Shown one piece after another: positions 1 through 7,008 of a DNA stretch of 40,338 bases. Both the position numbers and the translations under genes were made by a program. The DNA comes from Oligoflexia bacterium (GTDB lineage: Bacteria > Bdellovibrionota > Bdellovibrionia > JABDDW01). The notes under the pieces are model-generated. The model saw nothing but the letters and a program-made list of their open reading frames with translations. It did no database searches and was not told the origin of the DNA. The stretch covers positions 1-40,338 of the forward strand of contig JAHFAE010000017.1 in the NCBI GenBank assembly GCA_023250675.1, written 5' to 3'. Every line of letters starts with the position of its first letter. The first letter of the stretch is position 1.

Positions 1-831
1 GTTAATAGCTCCGGCACAACCGTCAACAGTGGGGCAACATTCAAACGTGATTCCGCCGCTTGTACATAATGATGAATAGTTGCCGACCGAAATTTGCCCT
101 TTGGTGCCGTAATCAATATTGGCATGGCCCATTTCGTGACCATAAATAGAGGCGTCGTAAGCGGCTTCGAACCCGTTTAAATAACTCATGCAAACGTATT
201 TGTCATTTTGTTCCCAAAAAGCATTGAGGCCGGCACCAGTACTTAAAGAGAATCTAGAATTCGCATCGTAGCATTTAGAATAGATAGAAATATTTTTGCC
301 CGAGGCATGCCAGCTATTTGCTAAGGTGGCATTTGCTTGATCTTTTTCGCGGCCAATCCAGTAATAAGCCATAAGTTGCCCCAACTGACGATTGCCATCG
401 CCCACCGTAGAAAAAAGCCAATCTCCATTTGCATTGGGGCGGGCTAAACCAACGTTTGAAGGTACGATGTTTGAATTGTCATTCATTGCACCGGTGAGGA
501 CAGAAATGTCATTGTTAACTAGCTTACCGTTATGTGTTCCATCGATGTTCACAGTAACAAGTTTATTGTCAAAATTTATTATTGAAGCAGGCAAAGTGAA
601 GTAGACTCCGGTGCCGTTATTAAATCCGACTGTGTAAGCGTTTGGAGTTGCAGATCCGAATAATGGATTTTTAAAGAAGACCTTTCCCATTCCCGACCCA
701 ATAGAGTCTTGGGAAAAACTATTAAAAGTTGCATTGTTAATTAGTCTCTGCGGAATATTAACGCCGCTATTACAGGCTGAATTCATTAGTGTCAGAATTG
801 TTAGTAACGCGAGTTTGTTTTTTAAATGCAC
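1..831 (-). CDS. Thermolysin-like (M4-type) zinc metalloprotease, lipoprotein, C-terminus cut by window edge
   Basis: The gene starts at a GTG at 831, preceded by a GGGGGAG ribosome-binding site, and stays open through base 1, so the C-terminal part is missing. The N-terminus is a short hydrophobic stretch ending in NSAC, which could be a lipobox, although Asn at -3 is unusual. The key motif is HEMGH at residues 232-236, the zinc-binding and catalytic HExxH of gluzincin proteases. The last visible residues are GAIN. In M4 proteases a GAxNE segment supplies the third zinc ligand (Glu), which would lie just outside the window. The HExxH-to-GAIN distance (about 40 residues) is longer than in thermolysin and contains several Cys, so this is a divergent member. 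No FTP/PepSY propeptide lies upstream of the catalytic region. A separate gene at 1717-2595 encodes such a domain. Confidence 0.75.
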   Translation of the reverse strand, partial: MHLKNKLALLTILTLMNSACNSGVNIPQRLINNATFNSFSQDSIGSGMGKVFFKNPLFGSATPNAYTVGFNNGTGVYFTLPASIINFDNKLVTVNIDGTHNGKLVNNDISVLTGAMNDNSNIVPSNVGLARPNANGDWLFSTVGDGNRQLGQLMAYYWIGREKDQANATLANSWHASGKNISIYSKCYDANSRFSLSTGAGLNAFWEQNDKYVCMSYLNGFEAAYDASIYGHEMGHANIDYGTKGQISVGNYSSLCTSGGITFECCPTVDGCAGAIN

Positions 832-1137
832 TTTAGCTCCCCCACTTGATTTGTTAATCATTAGTAGAGCAAGAGCCTAGCCAAATTATTACTTAGTTAT
901 TTCAGTATGTTACATATTCTAAGTGATCGTAAAAATGGCTAGGGGATAGGCATGTATTGAGCGGTTTTAAAAAAAACCAATGTTATTACGCGAGTAAAGT
1001 GAAGCGAGAGTTTAGACAGCTGTCAGTTTGGTAAACAGTTGGGATTCAATTTAAATAGAGCAGACATCGTCTTTTGGAAAGCCGAAAAGTCAGGATGCCT
1101 GGGCCTTACTGAATTGGCATCGCTACATTTTGGAGTG
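832..1137. other. Intergenic stretch between metalloprotease and MarR-like gene
   Basis: No convincing gene lies here. The stretch holds the protease leader. It also has a 16-bp A/T-rich inverted repeat (GGTTTT, AAAA, AAAACC) near 963-978, a 10-bp perfect palindrome GACAGCTGTC at 1015-1024, and the left copy of an 18-bp direct repeat at 1114-1131 that recurs at 1645-1662. I see no clear terminator for the MarR-like gene, whose stop codon is at 1138. Confidence 0.5.
1114..1131 (+). repeat. Direct repeat copy 1 (18 bp), downstream of the MarR-like gene
   Basis: TTGGCATCGCTACATTTT is found here and again, without mismatch, at 1645-1662. The two copies have the same orientation and bracket the MarR-like gene. 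The repeat is not palindromic. The flanks are only loosely similar, since GGGCCTTA occurs before this copy and after the other. Confidence 0.75.
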
Positions 1138-1533
1138 TCATCGAGTCAGAAGTTCTAAGACGTTTATAGCAAGACCAAGATTTTCTGTTGAAATCCCATG
1201 AGTTCGATGTCGAATCATATTCTCAAAATCCTCGGCCTTCCCTTCTAGGAATTTCTGGCCCTTAGCTGTCAGAATCAACAAATCCGATTTATTATGGTGG
1301 AAATTAGCCCTATAGGCACAAAAATCGTTTCTGACCCGTCGATCTGCAATTCTTTGAATATGTTGACGGCTATAACCTAAAATACGGGCCATCTGAGCGA
1401 CTGTGACACTTTGAATTTGAAGGATTCGCAAAAAAAGTTCTTCAAGTTCAAGGACTTCATTACTAATTTTTCTAGTGAGGGACAAAAGCTTGGGAAACAT
1501 CTCCCCCTTATAGGACAACTCTCTTTTCTTCAT
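1138..1533 (-). CDS. MarR-like winged-helix transcriptional regulator
   Basis: A 131-residue protein with a central helix-turn-helix (VTVAQMARILGYSRQHIQRI, about residues 44-63), then a stretch resembling the MarR wing and following helix, in which a basic segment leads to LTAKGQKFLEG (about 108-118). Family membership is inferred from this layout; the ligand and targets are unknown. The ATG at 1533 has no Shine-Dalgarno, but a promoter-like pair sits right before it, so the mRNA may be nearly leaderless. An internal ATG at 1500 directly follows GGGGGAG, which is too close for a normal ribosome-binding site. TGTCA/TGACA inverted elements overlap the promoter, suggesting autoregulation. Neighbours on the same strand are a protease and a propeptide-like protein, but no functional link is shown. 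Confidence 0.7.
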   Translation of the reverse strand: MKKRELSYKGEMFPKLLSLTRKISNEVLELEELFLRILQIQSVTVAQMARILGYSRQHIQRIADRRVRNDFCAYRANFHHNKSDLLILTAKGQKFLEGKAEDFENMIRHRTHGISTENLGLAINVLELLTR

Positions 1534-1534
1534 T

Positions 1535-1571
1535 TTGACACTTATATGTCATATTGGTACAAATGTGTCAA
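1535..1571 (-). promoter_or_regulatory. Promoter with overlapping TGTCA/TGACA operator for the MarR-like gene
   Basis: On the minus strand TTGACA (1571-1566) is followed, 17 to 19 bp on, by the A/T-rich CATATAAG, a plausible -35/-10 pair just before the ATG at 1533. The same bases form inverted repeats: TGACA/TGTCA at 1536-1540 and 1547-1551, and the 7-bp arms TTGACAC at 1535-1541 and GTGTCAA at 1565-1571. MarR-type repressors commonly bind such sites over their own promoters. The operator role is inferred. Confidence 0.5.
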
Positions 1572-1644
1572 TATTCAGATAAGGGTCTCTTCCCCAAAGC
1601 TCTAGTATGTGGCCCGGTCGAGATGAACACGCGACAATGCGGAT

Positions 1645-1662
1645 TTGGCATCGCTACATTTT
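1645..1662 (+). repeat. Direct repeat copy 2 (18 bp), upstream of the MarR-like gene
   Basis: This is an exact copy of the 18-bp sequence at 1114-1131, in the same orientation and about 530 bp away. With the first copy it brackets the MarR-like gene and its control region. It could be a regulatory site, an insertion footprint or part of a dispersed repeat; the window does not decide. Confidence 0.75.
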
Positions 1663-1716
1663 TTAGAATTATCGGACTACCGGGGCCTTAAGAACTGTAA
1701 AATCAAATGATTTTGA

Positions 1717-2595
1717 TTATTCAACCGCGCCAGGCAGTCGCTCAAAAACCCCAGAGCGTATATTTATAAAGTAGATCCCACTTCCTTTTGCACCAATCCA
1801 AGGTTGGCTCACAGTGATCTTCCAACAAGCCGCGACCACACCGCCCTCTCTAAATTGGTGGATGACTTTGAGGGGCGCAGATATTTTGGCGGCTTGAGAT
1901 GGGTCCCCTGTTGCGTCTTTTGCAATATCATCTTTAACTAACTGCGTGGCCTTATCTGAAGAAAATAATTCGGTCACATCGACTGAACTTACATTTGGCA
2001 TATAGCTGCTATTCACCATAAAAATGCTACCTTGGCTGTCTTGATGCACGCGAATGAGAGCTCCGTCCACAGGAACACCCCCATAAGATTGCCTGAAAAC
2101 AGTAATTTGCCCCAATGTTGCCATTTGTGTTTCGCCTGATTCTAATTGCTCGGGGTGATCAATGGCCAATACAGGTGCGAATTCATTTAAAAACCTTTGA
2201 ATCATCGCAAAATTATTCTCACCTTCTTCTTTTTCATAATTCACCGTGCCGGAAAGGCGATGGGGAATCCCCGCGTTGTACCCTGCTGAATTCGACGTCA
2301 CATTCAAATGAGTTTTATATTTATTTTCAAGTATTCCTAAAACCTTTGCTCGTGAAGCGGGATTAAGTGGCGAAAAAGTATTTTGCGCCACCACCGATTG
2401 AGTTTGTTGCTCCGTTACACTTTCACCATTGGCTTGAGTAGCAGAATTTATTTTTTGACCGCGAGATGAGTTAGTTGTCGAATCTGAAGCCGAAGCCACT
2501 TCGCGACTTCCCCCCCCAAAGCCGCCACGCTTAGCGCCATATAAAAAGAAACCAAAAATGACAATAAATACAAGACCGACAATCAATATCTTCAT
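1717..2595 (-). CDS. Membrane-anchored FTP/PepSY propeptide-like protein
   Basis: A 292-residue protein with one N-terminal hydrophobic segment (1-20), a Gly-rich and Ser/Thr/Gln-rich linker (about 23-80) and a folded region after it. Residues about 163-200 fit the fungalysin/thermolysin propeptide (FTP) pattern: VFRQSYGGVPVDGALIRVHQ, then a D-x-x-G turn. This is followed by a PepSY-like region to the C-terminus. Such domains normally precede M4/M36 catalytic domains, inhibiting and helping to fold them. Here no protease domain follows, so the protein could be a stand-alone inhibitor or chaperone, possibly for the protease at 1-831 (inference). The ATG directly follows the stop of the acyltransferase gene, so the two are probably cotranscribed. 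An 8-base C tract at 2510-2517 lies inside the gene. Confidence 0.65.
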   Translation of the reverse strand: MKILIVGLVFIVIFGFFLYGAKRGGFGGGSREVASASDSTTNSSRGQKINSATQANGESVTEQQTQSVVAQNTFSPLNPASRAKVLGILENKYKTHLNVTSNSAGYNAGIPHRLSGTVNYEKEEGENNFAMIQRFLNEFAPVLAIDHPEQLESGETQMATLGQITVFRQSYGGVPVDGALIRVHQDSQGSIFMVNSSYMPNVSSVDVTELFSSDKATQLVKDDIAKDATGDPSQAAKISAPLKVIHQFREGGVVAACWKITVSQPWIGAKGSGIYFINIRSGVFERLPGAVE

Positions 2596-3360
2596 CTAAT
2601 AAATTTTCACTCTCTTTTGTAGTTCTTGGTTGATATTAAATTGCAAACTCTCTCGCACCTGCTCTGATATGCGGTGAACCAGCTCTCTATCATTGGCGGC
2701 CTCTGGCGGATAATCTAAATGAATTGGTTTTAAAAATTTAATAAACCACTTTGCAGGTAGGGGAATCACGTTTAAAGGCAAAGGCAACACTGTGCCAATT
2801 AAATATTTAGTCCACTTGAGCTGACTTAAATTAATATGGGTTTCTTCTGCACCTATAATAACCACCGGCAAAATAGGACTTTTTGACATCAACGCCATTC
2901 TGACAAAACCACGTTTAAATTTTTGCAGACGATACTTTTTTCGTGTGGGTTTGAAATTGCCGTACTCCCCTTCAGGAAATAGCATAATAATGTTATTTTT
3001 TTGAAGTAAAGCCAGCCCGTTGTTCATCGTCGCCTCAGCAATACCCATTTTTTCTAAGGGGATGGCCGTTGCTTTATTAATAAACCAGAGATGATGTGCG
3101 AGAATTCTTGGCACTCGTTCTGATTGATTTCGAATTTCATTGCCCAGCATAAAAGCGTCAAAACCCGCATAACCTGAATGATTAGGCACCACAATGCAGC
3201 GCCCCCGACGAGGAATGTTCTCTGCCCCTTCAACTTCGAGGCGAAAATACTTTCGTATAATCTCTAAAACAAAACGAGGCATGACACGAAACAGAAGTTG
3301 GTCGGTCTGCAGAGATTTTAGATCAAAAATTTTCTCGCTCTTGTCAAAAAAGGCTTTCAT
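2596..3360 (-). CDS. PlsC/LPLAT-family phospholipid acyltransferase
   Basis: A 254-residue acyltransferase of the 1-acylglycerol-3-phosphate O-acyltransferase superfamily. The catalytic His/Asp motif is NHSGYAGFD (H61, D68; an H-x6-D spacing as in MGAT-like bacterial members rather than classic H-x4-D). The acceptor-binding motif is FPEGEYGNFKP at 128-138. It probably moves an acyl chain to a glycerolipid or related acceptor at the inner membrane; the substrate cannot be told. It is divergent from glycerol kinase across 41 bp, which may link both to glycerol phosphate use, and it is followed without a gap by the propeptide-like gene. A TGGTAAAAT box lies 11 to 20 bp before the ATG on the minus strand, so the mRNA leader is probably very short. 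Confidence 0.85.
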   Translation of the reverse strand: MKAFFDKSEKIFDLKSLQTDQLLFRVMPRFVLEIIRKYFRLEVEGAENIPRRGRCIVVPNHSGYAGFDAFMLGNEIRNQSERVPRILAHHLWFINKATAIPLEKMGIAEATMNNGLALLQKNNIIMLFPEGEYGNFKPTRKKYRLQKFKRGFVRMALMSKSPILPVVIIGAEETHINLSQLKWTKYLIGTVLPLPLNVIPLPAKWFIKFLKPIHLDYPPEAANDRELVHRISEQVRESLQFNINQELQKRVKIY

Positions 3361-3371
3361 AGGTTATTGCT

Positions 3372-3380
3372 ATTTTACCA
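3372..3380 (-). promoter_or_regulatory. Extended -10 promoter of the acyltransferase gene
   Basis: On the minus strand the bases read TGGTAAAAT, an extended -10 (TGn plus TAAAAT). The predicted transcription start is only about 5 nt before the ATG at 3360. No good -35 was found, as is common for extended -10 promoters. The same box occurs before the start of the acyl-synthetase fusion gene at 23099. Confidence 0.45.
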
Positions 3381-3401
3381 TAAAAATGAAGGGATAGTTA
3401 A

Positions 3402-4880
3402 ATGAGCTCATACATCTTAGCCATAGACCAGGGTACAACAGGGAGCCGTGCGGTCATCTTCGACACTGAAGGTCGAGTCGTAGGAAAGGACAGTCAAGAG
3501 TTCAAGCAGATCTTTCCCCAACCCGGTTGGGTCGAGCATGACCCCGAAGACATTTGGCACTCTGTGACGACGGTCATTGGCAACGCCATCAAAACTGCTG
3601 GAATATCAGAAGATAAAATCGCAGCCATCGGAATCACCAACCAAAGAGAAACTACGGTTTTATGGGATAAATCTTCAGGGAAACCAATTCATAATGCCAT
3701 AGTTTGGCAAGATCGCCGAACTGCTGATTTTTGCCAAAAACTTAAAAAATCGGGCCACGAGAAGAAATTCAAGACCAAAACTGGTTTAGTTTTAGACCCT
3801 TATTTTTCTGGCACAAAAGTTCGTTGGCTTTTAGATCACGTTTCAGGCGCAAAGCAATCAGCCGCCGCTGGTAACTTGGCGTTTGGCACCATTGACAGTT
3901 TTTTACTTTGGCGTCTGACAAATGGATCTGTTCACGCAACCGATGTGAGTAATGCTTCTCGCACACTTATGATGGATCTTAAAACTCTTAATTGGGACGA
4001 CGAACTTTGTAAAATTTTAGGCGTTACTTCAAAAGTATTGCCTGAAATCAAACCCAGCGTCGGGGTTTTTGGGCATACAAAAAATATGAGTGGCCTACGC
4101 GATGGCATTCCTATTTCAGGAATAGCCGGTGATCAACAAGCAGCTCTTTTTGGTCAAGCCTGTTTTGAAGTTGGAGAAGCAAAATGTACTTACGGGACGG
4201 GCAGTTTTTTACTCCTTAACACAGGCTCAAAACAAATCACAAGTAAGTCTGGTTGTCTTACGACTGTGGCTTGGCAATTCAATGGCAAAACGACTTACGC
4301 ACTTGAAGGGTCAGCATTTATTTGCGGGGCGGCTGTTCAATGGCTTCGTGATGGTTTGGGTATAATTAAATCCAGTAGCGAAGTGGAAGACCTTGCAAAT
4401 TCAGTTGAAAACACAGGCGGTGTCCAATTTGTTCCTGCTTTTGTAGGGCTAGGGTCGCCCCATTGGGACCCCGACGGTCGTGGCGTTATTTGCGGAATTA
4501 CAAGGGGTACAACGAAAGCTCATATGGCTCGGGCCACATTAGAAGGTATGGCCATGCAAAATGTTGAACTCTTAACTGCTATGCAAAAAGATCTTAAGAA
4601 AAATCTAAAATCTCTTAAAGTTGATGGTGGAGCGTCAGCCAATAATTTATTAATGCAGACTCAAGCAGATTATTTAGGCGTATCTTGTATTCGGCCCCAA
4701 AATGTTGAAACTACTTCGGCCGGAGCAGCATTTATGGCAGGTTTGGGAGTAGGAATTTGGAAAGACTTTTCTGACCTTAGAAAAATTTGGATTAAAGATA
4801 TACAATTCAAACCTAAAATGAAAACCGGTGATAGAAAAATACGGCTCACGCATTGGCTTCAAGCTGTTGAAAAGGCATAA
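3402..4880 (+). CDS. glpK: Glycerol kinase (FGGY family)
   Basis: Catalyses ATP-dependent phosphorylation of glycerol to sn-glycerol 3-phosphate in the cytoplasm, feeding phospholipid synthesis or glycolysis. The 492-residue length is typical. Visible signatures are the N-terminal phosphate-binding AIDQGTTGSRAVIFD (7-21), the mid-protein GTIDSFLLWRLT, the ATP-site segment GIAGDQQAALFGQ and the C-terminal VDGGASANNLLMQ. The ATG follows AAGGGA with good spacing. No glycerol facilitator (glpF) or glycerol-3-phosphate dehydrogenase is adjacent. The divergent neighbour is an acyltransferase, so lipid synthesis from glycerol 3-phosphate is a reasonable context. The assignment is secure. Confidence 0.96.
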   Translation: MSSYILAIDQGTTGSRAVIFDTEGRVVGKDSQEFKQIFPQPGWVEHDPEDIWHSVTTVIGNAIKTAGISEDKIAAIGITNQRETTVLWDKSSGKPIHNAIVWQDRRTADFCQKLKKSGHEKKFKTKTGLVLDPYFSGTKVRWLLDHVSGAKQSAAAGNLAFGTIDSFLLWRLTNGSVHATDVSNASRTLMMDLKTLNWDDELCKILGVTSKVLPEIKPSVGVFGHTKNMSGLRDGIPISGIAGDQQAALFGQACFEVGEAKCTYGTGSFLLLNTGSKQITSKSGCLTTVAWQFNGKTTYALEGSAFICGAAVQWLRDGLGIIKSSSEVEDLANSVENTGGVQFVPAFVGLGSPHWDPDGRGVICGITRGTTKAHMARATLEGMAMQNVELLTAMQKDLKKNLKSLKVDGGASANNLLMQTQADYLGVSCIRPQNVETTSAGAAFMAGLGVGIWKDFSDLRKIWIKDIQFKPKMKTGDRKIRLTHWLQAVEKA

Positions 4881-4894
4881 CGCGCGGAGCTGAA

Positions 4895-4936
4895 CTCAGG
4901 TATCAGAGCCTAAAACTAATTTGTTGATTACCTGAG
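4895..4936 (+). other. Inverted repeat downstream of glpK
   Basis: CTCAGGTA (4895-4902) and TACCTGAG (4929-4936) are perfect 8-bp arms around a 26-nt loop. No T-run follows, so it is not a typical intrinsic terminator; it may shape the 3' end of the glpK message or be a control site for the next gene. Confidence 0.4.
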
Positions 4937-4942
4937 ACGTTG

Positions 4943-4958
4943 AGTTTTGATCAAAACT
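4943..4958. promoter_or_regulatory. 16-bp perfect palindrome upstream of the MarC-family gene
   Basis: AGTTTTGATCAAAACT reads the same on both strands. It lies about 15 bp upstream of the predicted -35 box of the MarC-family gene, a position suited to an activator or repressor dimer. The binding protein is unknown. Confidence 0.45.
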
Positions 4959-4973
4959 AGAGTGGTTTAATTA

Positions 4974-5003
4974 TTGCGAGCCGATCGTAATCCAAGTTAA
5001 AAT
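4974..5003 (+). promoter_or_regulatory. Promoter of the MarC-family gene
   Basis: TTGCGA (4974-4979) and TAAAAT (4998-5003) are separated by 18 bp. The predicted transcription start falls at or next to the ATG at 5010, and no Shine-Dalgarno is visible, so the mRNA is probably leaderless. Confidence 0.5.
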
Positions 5004-5009
5004 TTCGTC

Positions 5010-5612
5010 ATGTTTGAAAAAGTATTGACGGCATTTATTCCATTGTTCTTCGCAATCGACGCCATCGGTATATTACCCATTTACATGGCTATGACCAAAG
5101 AAGTCTTCGTCGACAAACGACGAAGTATAGTCAATCAAGCCGCCGTAACTGCTTTTCTTATTAGCCTTGTCTTTATGTATTTAGGTAAGGGAATTTTTAG
5201 ATTTCTTGGAATTACTATTCCTGATTTTAGAATTGCTGGAGGAATTTTACTTCTCATTTTTGCCATAACCGACCTTTTATTTAGCGACAAGGGACAGGCC
5301 AGAAAAAATCCAGAAGAAACCATGGGAGTTGTACCCATCGGTATGCCCCTCATTATTGGCCCTGGTGTCTTAACGACTTTGCTTTTGAGTGTGGGCAACA
5401 ACGGATACAACGCGACACTCATTGCATTAATATTAAACATTTTTATTGTTTGGATTGCCTTTAATTACTCGGGCCAAGTCATTCGAATTATCACAGAAGC
5501 GGGGGCCACGGCAGTTGGAAAAGTTTTTTCACTTTTGTTGGCCGCAATTGCTGTCATGATGATTCGCTTGGGTGTAACTGAGATAATGTCAATTGCTAGA
5601 AGCGCTCAGTAG
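5010..5612 (+). CDS. MarC-family (UPF0056) integral membrane protein
   Basis: A 200-residue, very hydrophobic protein with about six predicted membrane segments, opening with FIPLFFAIDAIGILPIYMA, which is typical of the MarC family. The conserved central loop with MGVVPIGMPLIIGPGVLTTL (about 107-126) is also characteristic. Members sit in the inner membrane; the original link to multiple antibiotic resistance was not upheld and transport activity is unproven, so no substrate is proposed. The start at 5010 has no ribosome-binding site but follows a promoter that predicts a leaderless transcript. The 3' end overlaps the convergent radA gene by 17 bp. Confidence 0.88.
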   Translation: MFEKVLTAFIPLFFAIDAIGILPIYMAMTKEVFVDKRRSIVNQAAVTAFLISLVFMYLGKGIFRFLGITIPDFRIAGGILLLIFAITDLLFSDKGQARKNPEETMGVVPIGMPLIIGPGVLTTLLLSVGNNGYNATLIALILNIFIVWIAFNYSGQVIRIITEAGATAVGKVFSLLLAAIAVMMIRLGVTEIMSIARSAQ

Positions 5613-6969
5613 AAGTCAAATCCTTGATGGACTCAAGCCACTCTATTTGATCACTCTTATCAGATTTTAAATGCCGCTTGTTATTACTAGGTAAAAAAAA
5701 CTTTTCAAACCCCAATTTTTTGGCTTCTCGAATTCTTAGTTCGGGAAAATTCACTCCACGCACCTCACCGGTCAAACCCAATTCACCAAAAAAACAACGG
5801 TTTTTGGGAATGGCATAATTCTTGAGGCTCGAGAGTAAAGCTGCCGCCACAGCCAAATCCACGGCGGGCTCAGCGACGCGTATTCCTCCCGCAATATTTA
5901 CAAAAACATCATGTGCATAAAGATCTAAATTAAGATGCTTATCCAAAATCGCAAGAAGCAAATGCACTCGGTTATGGTCTACGCCGATGGAAGTTCGCCT
6001 TGGCATAGCCATATTTGTTCTACTGGCCAACGCTTGAACTTCGACTAAGTAGGGTCTAGTGCCTTCCATAGTGCAAAAAATAGCACTTCCCGCTGCAGAT
6101 TCAGACCGTTCCGACAAAAACAATTCTGACGGGTTTGCCACTTCATTAAGGCCTGTGGACGTCATTTCAAAAACGCCCATTTCGTTTGCTGGGCCAAATC
6201 TATTTTTTAATCCCCGTAAAATTCGATATTGATGATTGGTATCGCCCTCAAAACTTAAAACTGTATCAACCATATGCTCTAAAACTTTGGGGCCGGCGAT
6301 GCTCCCATCTTTTGTTATATGACCAACAAGAAAAACTGAAACCCCATCTGTCTTTGCAAGAAACATAAGTTTTGCCGCACATTCTCGAACCTGAGAAACA
6401 GAACCAGGGGCCGATTGAAGTTCTGGCAGAAACACCGTTTGAATAGAGTCGATAACAATGAGAAATGGCTTTAATTGCTCTGCTAGTTTTAAGATCACAT
6501 CTAAGTTTGTTTCACTTGCAATAAATAAATTCGATGACGAAGCTCCCAACCTTTTAGCTCTCATTTGGGTTTGAGATACGCTTTCTTCGCCAGATATGTA
6601 GAGAATTTTTTTATCTTTATTTCCCAAATTGCTCGTAGTTTGAAGCATCAAGGTTGATTTGCCGATTCCTGGGTCACCACCGACTAAAGTAAAACTCCCA
6701 GGTACGATTCCTCCCCCCAGGACCCGGTCTAGTTCATTCAATCCAGATGTCACCCGCGCCAATTCTTTGTGGGTCATTTCATCTGAAAGACTAACTGCTT
6801 TGATGTCGCCCCGACCTAGGCCTCGCACTGAATCGCTGGTGACATCGGTTTTTCCAGAAATTTCTTCAGCAAGAGTATTCCACTGACCACATTCGGGGCA
6901 TTTGCCAAGCCATTTGGGGCTCTGACCGCCACAATTTTGACAGACATAAATAGTTCTTTGTTTCGCCAT
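5596..6969 (-). CDS. radA: DNA repair protein RadA (Sms), RecA-like branch-migration ATPase
   Basis: RadA processes recombination intermediates and drives DNA branch migration together with RecA. With the start at 6969 (MAKQRTIYVCQNCG) the protein has 457 residues, the usual size. Visible in order: a C4 zinc finger (C10, C13, C24, C27), Walker A GGDPGIGKST (about 97-106), Walker B region LIVIDSIQ, the RadA-specific KNRFG motif (about 255-259) and a C-terminal Lon-protease-like domain. An upstream in-frame ATG at 7032 exists but would add 21 residues foreign to the family and would overlap the divergent transglycosylase gene. The 3' end overlaps the MarC-family gene by 17 bp. Confidence 0.95.
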   Translation of the reverse strand: MAKQRTIYVCQNCGGQSPKWLGKCPECGQWNTLAEEISGKTDVTSDSVRGLGRGDIKAVSLSDEMTHKELARVTSGLNELDRVLGGGIVPGSFTLVGGDPGIGKSTLMLQTTSNLGNKDKKILYISGEESVSQTQMRAKRLGASSSNLFIASETNLDVILKLAEQLKPFLIVIDSIQTVFLPELQSAPGSVSQVRECAAKLMFLAKTDGVSVFLVGHITKDGSIAGPKVLEHMVDTVLSFEGDTNHQYRILRGLKNRFGPANEMGVFEMTSTGLNEVANPSELFLSERSESAAGSAIFCTMEGTRPYLVEVQALASRTNMAMPRRTSIGVDHNRVHLLLAILDKHLNLDLYAHDVFVNIAGGIRVAEPAVDLAVAAALLSSLKNYAIPKNRCFFGELGLTGEVRGVNFPELRIREAKKLGFEKFFLPSNNKRHLKSDKSDQIEWLESIKDLTSTERF

Positions 6970-6995
6970 GATGCTCTTCACTAGCATGCTGGCTG

Positions 6996-7004
6996 TGCTA
7001 AAAT
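6996..7004 (+). promoter_or_regulatory. Extended -10 promoter before the lytic transglycosylase gene
   Basis: TGCTAAAAT is an extended -10 box whose end lies 4 bp before the ATG at 7009 and 13 bp before the in-frame ATG at 7018. A weak -35-like TTCACT lies at 6977-6982. The predicted transcription start (about 7010-7012) suggests a nearly leaderless mRNA with translation from 7018. Confidence 0.45.
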
Positions 7005-7008
7005 AAAG

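Noticed and set aside
1701-1718. A/T-rich hairpin at the end of the propeptide-like gene as a terminator
   Set aside because: It overlaps the stop codon, has only A-T-rich pairing and lacks a proper T-run.
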